This document shows, one piece after another, positions 58,894 through 64,000 of a stretch of DNA of 64,000 bases. Numbering within the stretch: position 1 is the stretch's first letter; each line of letters starts with the position of its first letter. A program made the position numbers and the translations under genes. Origin of the DNA: an uncultured Luminiphilus sp. (GTDB taxonomy: Bacteria; Pseudomonadota; Gammaproteobacteria; Pseudomonadales; Halieaceae); assembly GCA_943840615.1 (NCBI GenBank), contig CALSVI010000010.1, forward strand, positions 1 through 64,000, in the 5' to 3' direction. The notes beneath the pieces were generated by a model that was given only the letters and a program-made list of their open reading frames with translations, ran no database searches and was not told the DNA's origin.

Positions 58894-61017
58894 TCAGACG
58901 GTCTTCTCCAGCCTAATCGGGAGCTGGGCACGCTGACCACCAGCCGCCAACATCGCATTTGACACTGCTGCCAGGACACAGGGCACTCCCAGTTCACCCA
59001 CCCCGCCCGGCGCCTGCTCCGACGTCACCAAAGAAATCGACACCTCGGGCATTTGAGGCAACCTCAAAACAGGATAGGAATGAAAGTTAGTGAGCGAGGC
59101 GGCCCCCCGGTTGAAGGACATACCACCCCCGAAAACCATGCCCAATACATCGGCCACCGCACCCTGCAATTGCGCCTCGACGGTACCTGGACACAATACA
59201 ACGCCACAGTCGGCTGCGATCCAAATACGATGGAGCTGGACTCCGGACGCCGAGACAGTCACCTCGGCCACCTGCGCACAAAAGCTGCCCCAGCCCTCGA
59301 CGCAGGCAATACCCAACCCCCGTCCCGATGGAAGGGTTCTTCCCCAGCGCGCCGCGGTGGCCACCTGCTCCAGTGTTGCCAGCAAACGCGGGTTTTTGGC
59401 CAGCAGCGCCCGTCTGTAATGATAAGGATCATGCGAGGCTCGATGCGCCAGATCATCGATAAATGATTCGATCGCAAAAGGGTGTGCGGAGCTATGCACC
59501 GCACGCCAAAATCCCACCCTGATGGGAAGCTCTGCCTCACACCAATTAATCTCAAGCGCGGGTATGTCATAGGGAAAAGGTGTCGGTGACACTTCGACGA
59601 TCCCGGGTTCATAAAACTGAGGGAATAGCTGCCTTCTCAGGGACTGCGTGGCAATGCGCAGCTCGAGATCGGAAGGCATCCCCGCCTCGTCCAGCCGGGC
59701 CCGACAATGGTAAGCAGCCGCCGGGCGAAATTGATCCTGCTCTATATCGGTCTCACGATCCCAGATAACCTGCACCGGCCGGTTCACCAGACCAGAGAGC
59801 GTTGCCGCTTGCAGCGTGCACCCAAAGTCGAGCCCTTTGCGACCAAAACCGCCACCGAGGTAGGTATTAAACATCTCGACTTCTGTCACTGATCTTCCGA
59901 GATGTGCGGCGATTCGCTCGGCGCTGCGCTTCGGGGATTGAGTCGGCGCGTAAACAGTGACTCGATCCGACTCGACTGAAACCGTCGCTGTCATCGGTTC
60001 CATGCATACATGAGCCAGGCACGGTTGCGCGTAGTGTGCCTCAATCCAACCATCAGCCTCTTCACTCAAGGCCCTATCGGTAGACACCGCAATCGTGCCA
60101 CGACCGTCGCCCAGCGCCGTCTGCAGTTCCCGGGCGATCGCGGCATCATCGATATGAGCGAACGCGCCCTCCCGATGCTCGATCGACAAGGATTTGAGTA
60201 CTGCATTTGCTCGCCACCAGCTGGTTGCCACGACCGCCACAGCGCCCTCGAGAACCGTGACGGCCAGAACGTCGGAGTATTCCGGGGGAACGACGTTGAT
60301 TGTGAGCGTCCCCTCGGGGTCCGGCGCCATCTTTACGGCGGCATAAACCATGCCGGGCAAGCGAACATCAGCACCAAACTGTGCGGCTCCTGTGACCTTG
60401 GCCGGGCCGTCTTTGCGTTGTTGGGTTTTGCCGAGCAACCGCCAGTCACTGGGCGGGCGAAGAGGCGGCGAGGATGGCAAAGGCAAAGCGGCAGCATCTA
60501 GACACAATGAACCGTAGGTCGCGGTTTGCCCGGTCAAAGGATCTGTTACCTCACCCTCTGCCGTTAGCAGCCGCTCACTCTCTGCACCCCACCGCAAAGC
60601 GGCTGCCTGAATCAGTGCAGTCCGCGCGGAGGCCCCCAGTTGCCGCAGGGGTTCGAACCAGATCCGAACCGCGCGGCTGTTCCCTGCAGCCTGCCCGCGG
60701 ACATTATAAAAATCGGCATGGTGCGGAGCGATTTCAACCTCGACACGCGGCCAGTCAACATCGAGCTCCTCGGCTACCAATGCCGCCAAAGTGGTGATCA
60801 CGTTCTGGCCCATCTCCGCCACGGGTGGCACCAGCACGATCCGATTATCCGGCGTGATTCTCAACATTTCGGTGAAGCGCGCAGCTAATGGCATGCCCTG
60901 CGCGAGCGATTCTACATTCGCTTGTGCACGTGAGTCGTGAGGCCGCAGACCAAGACTGAGGCCCGCGGCACCCACCACTGCTTTATGCAGTACCCATCTT
61001 CTGCCCACAGGCTGCAC
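58894..61017 (-). CDS. Xanthine dehydrogenase-family molybdopterin-binding subunit (IorB-like)
   Basis: About 707 residues. The N-terminus carries a Tat-like signal (GRRWVLHKAVVGAAGLSLG...SRAQA), so export in folded form is expected. Mo-hydroxylase blocks: KVTGAAQFGADVRLPGMVYA, EAHYAQPCLAHVCMEPM, VYAPTQSPKR, FNTYLGGGFGRKG and the C-terminal active-site Glu in APGGVGELGVPCV. The usual [2Fe-2S] partner subunit (IorA type) is not adjacent. The GTG at 61017 is chosen because GAGGAGG lies just upstream. It is the third gene of an operon with the carotenoid oxygenase and FGE-like genes. Confidence 0.88.
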   Translation of the reverse strand: MQPVGRRWVLHKAVVGAAGLSLGLRPHDSRAQANVESLAQGMPLAARFTEMLRITPDNRIVLVPPVAEMGQNVITTLAALVAEELDVDWPRVEVEIAPHHADFYNVRGQAAGNSRAVRIWFEPLRQLGASARTALIQAAALRWGAESERLLTAEGEVTDPLTGQTATYGSLCLDAAALPLPSSPPLRPPSDWRLLGKTQQRKDGPAKVTGAAQFGADVRLPGMVYAAVKMAPDPEGTLTINVVPPEYSDVLAVTVLEGAVAVVATSWWRANAVLKSLSIEHREGAFAHIDDAAIARELQTALGDGRGTIAVSTDRALSEEADGWIEAHYAQPCLAHVCMEPMTATVSVESDRVTVYAPTQSPKRSAERIAAHLGRSVTEVEMFNTYLGGGFGRKGLDFGCTLQAATLSGLVNRPVQVIWDRETDIEQDQFRPAAAYHCRARLDEAGMPSDLELRIATQSLRRQLFPQFYEPGIVEVSPTPFPYDIPALEINWCEAELPIRVGFWRAVHSSAHPFAIESFIDDLAHRASHDPYHYRRALLAKNPRLLATLEQVATAARWGRTLPSGRGLGIACVEGWGSFCAQVAEVTVSASGVQLHRIWIAADCGVVLCPGTVEAQLQGAVADVLGMVFGGGMSFNRGAASLTNFHSYPVLRLPQMPEVSISLVTSEQAPGGVGELGVPCVLAAVSNAMLAAGGQRAQLPIRLEKTV

Positions 61018-61057
61018 TACCTTGCCCTCCTCTGATCGACTAAAGCACCCAAAACTG

Positions 61058-62023
61058 TCACTCGCGCAAATTTCTCGCCACACGGAACCCAAAGATATCA
61101 CTGCTCGTATGCTCAGGATCACGGCCTCGAAAGGTGATTCGCTGACGCTCCAGCCTAGTCCGCCAACTACCGCCTCGAATAGAACGATGCGTGCACACTG
61201 CGCTACCCGTCATGACGGGAGATCCGTCTGTAGGCCGATCGGGATAGGGTAGTACCGAGCAATCGGCAACCCACTCCCACACGTTTCCGGTGAGATCGTA
61301 AAGACCAAACGCATTAGCACCGTAACTACCCACCGATGCGCGCGCGGGTGCGCCGTCATCACACGGGGCCATCGCATCAGGCGCAGTGGCAACGGGATGA
61401 TCACTCAGAAACGCTTTTGCCGACTCATCAAAGACATTCGCGTAACGACAGATTTCATCCACGTCATGGCCCCAGGGCCATGCAGAATGGGACCCTGCGG
61501 TGGCAACGTATTCCCATTCGGCCTCGGTCAATAATCGATAGGACTGCCCGGTCAGCTTCGACAGCCATTCGGTATAGGCTTGAGTGTCATGCCACGTGAC
61601 GCAAACAACAGGCAAGCGACTTCGTGAGCGATCCCGCTCGGCATCCTCGCTACCAGAGTGATACGCCAGCTCCCGATCTCCCGGCGTGCAAGCGGGATCT
61701 ACAACGTGACCACTGGCCGATATAAAACGAGCAAACTCTGCTTCTGTCACCTCGAAGCGCCCTGCGGCGAAGGCCTTATCAATATGAATAGGGCGCAATG
61801 GCCCATGAGGGCGAAGACTCCCATCTCGCATCAACGAGACGCTCTCATCCCCCATCACAAAGGCACCCGGTGGCACTGCCACCATAAGCGGGCACTGTGG
61901 ACAGTCACGAAAGACGTTCCCTGGCGCGGGCTCAACCGCGCCAGAAAATGTGGCCGGCATGCACAATGTGACCAACAGGAGGAGCGGATTAAAAAACGAC
62001 CGAGGTGGACAAATTCGTATCAT
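61058..62023 (-). CDS. Secreted SUMF1/FGE-sulfatase domain protein
   Basis: About 321 residues with a signal peptide (SFFNPLLLLVTLCMPATFSGA). FRDCPQCPLMVAVPPGAFVMGDE, GRFEVTEAEFARFI, RLLTEAEWEYVATAG, GLYDLTGNVWEWVADC and IRGGSWRTR...FRGRDP..IFGFRVARN mark the FGE-sulfatase fold. The region where true formylglycine-generating enzymes carry paired active-site cysteines reads RTRLERQRITFRGR and has none, so oxidation of a sulfatase cysteine is unlikely. No sulfatase gene is visible. It lies 45 bp after the carotenoid oxygenase and 40 bp before the Mo-hydroxylase. Confidence 0.88.
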   Translation of the reverse strand: MIRICPPRSFFNPLLLLVTLCMPATFSGAVEPAPGNVFRDCPQCPLMVAVPPGAFVMGDESVSLMRDGSLRPHGPLRPIHIDKAFAAGRFEVTEAEFARFISASGHVVDPACTPGDRELAYHSGSEDAERDRSRSRLPVVCVTWHDTQAYTEWLSKLTGQSYRLLTEAEWEYVATAGSHSAWPWGHDVDEICRYANVFDESAKAFLSDHPVATAPDAMAPCDDGAPARASVGSYGANAFGLYDLTGNVWEWVADCSVLPYPDRPTDGSPVMTGSAVCTHRSIRGGSWRTRLERQRITFRGRDPEHTSSDIFGFRVARNLRE

Positions 62024-62068
62024 TTGAGTGACATGGGCGTCAGATAAGGACTGCGCTGCGCTGCCATG

Positions 62069-63475
62069 CTAAGTAGCAGCTCGCCAGTTACCGTGAAAAC
62101 CAAAAGGGACCCTGTGATCGAGCCGCGCGGTAGCAACGGGCCCCTCGCCGAGTGCCATTGCGTCCAGCACCACGACCGAAGAGGTCGAGCGCTCAGTCTC
62201 AAAGACTGTTGCCAGTAACCAGCCTTCGCCCTCCTGCCCTTGTCCTGGCTTGGGCACAAAAACGGGCTCCGAGACGCCGTTTCCGAAGCCGACATCCCAG
62301 GACTGTTGCTGCCCGGAATCGAGATCGCGGTGAGTGATTTCATGGAAAAGACCGCCGTCACCCTTTTGACGCCCAGATGCCGTGGCCATGAAGGCATGCC
62401 GGTGACGATCCATGGCAAAACGGTCATCAATGCGCGGGAATTCCGCGGCCCTATCCAGAATCAGCTCTCGATCGATCTGACCAGTCGCGACATTCAGGTG
62501 CCAGCGAGTAAGCTTGCCTTGCGCCTCGGAAAAACCGGGCAGGTTACCCGACACGTCAGGGAAATTAGGTGCCACCGGAAAGTCGATCGCGTCAAACGTA
62601 ATGAGCGGCCCGTCGTTCCAAGCGTTGAGGTAATGAAACACAAAACACACTGGCGCTTCGATCCAACGTATGCCGCTCACTGGGGCATCGCGCTCGAGCA
62701 CGCCAATGTATGCCCCTGCCTCAGCATCGAAGGCGAAGGGTGACCCCAAAGTGGCCATTCGATCCAGATCGAAGGTCAAAGGAAACAGTGGGAACAGAAC
62801 ATAATCTCGAGTGACCGCGAAATCGTGCACCATGGCAGAGTAAGGGGTTTCGAAGCGGTCTGATCGCTTGACCACACCCTGTTGATCGACCACGTGGTAA
62901 GTCATCGTTTTACTACCGATAGCACCTGACATATAGCCGAAGCCGTGAAGCTCGCCGGTGAACGGGTCAATCTTGGGGTGCGCTGTCATAGCCCCCTGCA
63001 GATCTTGCGCGTAATGGCCGTAGCCCAAAGACTCCAGCGTGTCGGGCGCCATAGAAAAAGGATGACTCCCCTCTTCGAGGGCCAATAGTTGATCGCCGTG
63101 CCAGACAATATGGGTGTTAGCGAGCCCATTACGCCGGTCCGACACAACAGCACCCGTATCAGGATCTGTTATGAAGCTCATCGGCAGAGGACCTCTCGCT
63201 GCCTGCTCAGCCTCGAATTTGGGTGTGCGCGCCCAGCGGTTGACGTAGCTCACTCGGCTGCCCGCGAAGTGAAATGCGTGCACCATGCCGGCGCCAAAAA
63301 ACCAATGGTAGCCCTGATCGGGCACAAACTTTGGGTTGGGCCCAATGCGATAGAGCGAACCCTCAAGACCCTTCGGTATGGCGCCCTCGACGATGAGGTC
63401 TTGGCATGTCGCTTCAAAATTGATTGGCGCGTAGTTGCCACGAAGCTGTGGGTGATTAGGAAGCGGGTTCGCCAT
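62069..63475 (-). CDS. Carotenoid cleavage oxygenase family protein
   Basis: A 468-residue seven-bladed propeller dioxygenase (RPE65/lignostilbene dioxygenase family). GSLYRIGPNPKF near the N-terminus, and the four iron-binding histidines in MTAHPKIDP, SAMVHDFAVT, CFVFHYLNAW and VPFGFHGNW, are all present. It cleaves a conjugated double bond in a carotenoid, apocarotenoid or stilbene to give aldehydes; the substrate is not known. The start at 63475 (MANPLPNHPQ) follows GGAGGAG. It is the first gene of the leftward operon and divergent from the P450. Confidence 0.92.
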   Translation of the reverse strand: MANPLPNHPQLRGNYAPINFEATCQDLIVEGAIPKGLEGSLYRIGPNPKFVPDQGYHWFFGAGMVHAFHFAGSRVSYVNRWARTPKFEAEQAARGPLPMSFITDPDTGAVVSDRRNGLANTHIVWHGDQLLALEEGSHPFSMAPDTLESLGYGHYAQDLQGAMTAHPKIDPFTGELHGFGYMSGAIGSKTMTYHVVDQQGVVKRSDRFETPYSAMVHDFAVTRDYVLFPLFPLTFDLDRMATLGSPFAFDAEAGAYIGVLERDAPVSGIRWIEAPVCFVFHYLNAWNDGPLITFDAIDFPVAPNFPDVSGNLPGFSEAQGKLTRWHLNVATGQIDRELILDRAAEFPRIDDRFAMDRHRHAFMATASGRQKGDGGLFHEITHRDLDSGQQQSWDVGFGNGVSEPVFVPKPGQGQEGEGWLLATVFETERSTSSVVVLDAMALGEGPVATARLDHRVPFGFHGNWRAAT

Positions 63476-63520
63476 GAAGTCTCCTCCAGATAAATAGGGC
63501 AGCGTTCGCACAGGCACCGG

Positions 63521-63592
63521 CCAAGTTTGGACGACACTTGGTCCATCCACACCGCGAGGTCGGACGCCCAAAGTGTAACCCGAACCTCGCGG
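63521..63592. promoter_or_regulatory. Two inverted repeats between the carotenoid oxygenase and P450 genes
   Basis: The 209-bp divergent region holds CCAAGT-N9-ACTTGG (63521-63541) and CCGCGAGGT-N23-ACCTCGCGG (63552-63560 and 63584-63592), both with perfect arms. They lie 46-117 bp upstream of the carotenoid oxygenase start, where an operator could act in both directions. No regulator gene is visible in the window. Confidence 0.35.
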
Positions 63593-63684
63593 GGGCTTCG
63601 ATAATAGCCGTAGCCCGACACCTTCTCAGCCGCAAGCCGACCCTCTATAGTTCGGTATATCAACCCTAGCCGCGAAGCTCCCCC

Positions 63685-64000
63685 ATGAGTGACTCACCTG
63701 AAGCCAAGGTCAATTTATTCGACGCTGAAACCCAGCGGTGCCCCTATGACGCCTATAAAACCCTGCGCGACGAGGCGCCGGTCTATCAGTGTCCCGCCAC
63801 CGGCATGTACGTGATTACGCGGTTTGACGATGTGCGACACATCCTGACTGATACGGAGCACTTTACTAACGAGACGGCCTATCTGACTGATGCCACAGAG
63901 CCCAGTCCCCGTGCTTTGGCCGTGAGAAGTACTTTCGAGCAAGAGGGCTGGGTGCCCGGCGAAAACCCTCAACGGCCGGGATGACCCCGATCACAAAGCC
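63685..64000 (+). CDS. Cytochrome P450, N-terminal part, cut by the window end and with an apparent frameshift
   Basis: Only about 105 residues are visible. VNLFDAETQRCPYDAYKTLRDEAPVYQCPATGMYVITRFDDVRHILTDTEHFTN is a typical bacterial (class I) P450 N-terminus. Near 63961-63965 an AAAA run shifts the frame, after which TLNGRDDPDHKA, equivalent to the DPPEHxxxR region before the C helix, continues to the end of the window. The haem-binding cysteine lies outside. Read without the shift, the frame would stop at 63984. A hydroxylating role next to the carotenoid oxygenase operon is inferred from position. Confidence 0.85.

Noticed and set aside
1-64000. tRNA, rRNA, CRISPR, transposon or prophage
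   Set aside because: No direct-repeat arrays, no transposase, integrase or phage proteins, and none of the gaps between genes looks like a tRNA gene.

Overview
The window is a contiguous piece of a gammaproteobacterial chromosome with high GC and dense coding. The block der-bamB-yfgM-hisS-ispG-pilW-rlmN-ndk-isc-iscR-trmJ-suhB is a classic gammaproteobacterial arrangement. An oxygen-dependent Mg-protoporphyrin monomethyl ester cyclase (AcsF) sits beside a BLUF blue-light sensor. With the fatty-acid and hydroxylase genes, this points to a marine aerobic anoxygenic phototroph of the OM60/NOR5 (Halieaceae) type. That taxon is an inference; no 16S or photosynthesis gene cluster is in the window.

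Layout. 0-4.4 kb: a partial DUF481-like outer membrane protein, an MscS channel, DAHP synthase and a DUF501 protein. 4.4-8 kb: a cobalamin riboswitch leading into btuB, cobO and an unknown membrane protein. 8-11 kb: an HxlR regulator with a class II aldolase, then isocitrate lyase. 11.2-12.8 kb: purEK. 12.9-27.3 kb: a long leftward housekeeping block covering ribosome assembly, the BAM lipoprotein, HisRS, isoprenoids, pilus assembly, tRNA/rRNA methylation and the whole ISC iron-sulfur system with its IscR repressor. 27.4-38.3 kb: suhB, secDF, purL, mltF, tadA, an AlkA-type glycosylase and NnrU. 38.3-41.4 kb: a crotonase, then acsF and the BLUF gene, divergent around tandem TGT-N12-ACA-like palindromes. 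41.6-50.3 kb: isovaleryl-CoA dehydrogenase, a thioesterase, cytochrome c with an Ntn acylase, and a methyltransferase/coiled-coil/flavin-oxidoreductase operon. 50.5-56.7 kb: a REDY-like protein, an SDR, a TPP enzyme and a FadBA-like beta-oxidation pair. 57-64 kb: XdhC, a fatty acid hydroxylase, a Mo-hydroxylase large subunit, an FGE-like protein, a carotenoid oxygenase and the start of a cytochrome P450.

A striking property is that ten genes are broken by what look like single-base indels: the DUF481 gene, aroG, aceA, purL, mltF, the SDR, the TPP enzyme, the fadB-like gene, xdhC (twice) and the P450. All but the first fit one extra base each. Protein homology continues on both sides of every break, and several of these genes are essential or core. 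I therefore read them as probable sequence errors and annotate each as one gene spanning both frames.

The most interesting parts are the acsF/BLUF intergenic region, the carotenoid oxygenase/FGE-like/Mo-hydroxylase operon with its inverted repeats, and the unknown membrane protein in the B12 operon. No tRNA, rRNA, CRISPR array, insertion sequence or prophage was seen.
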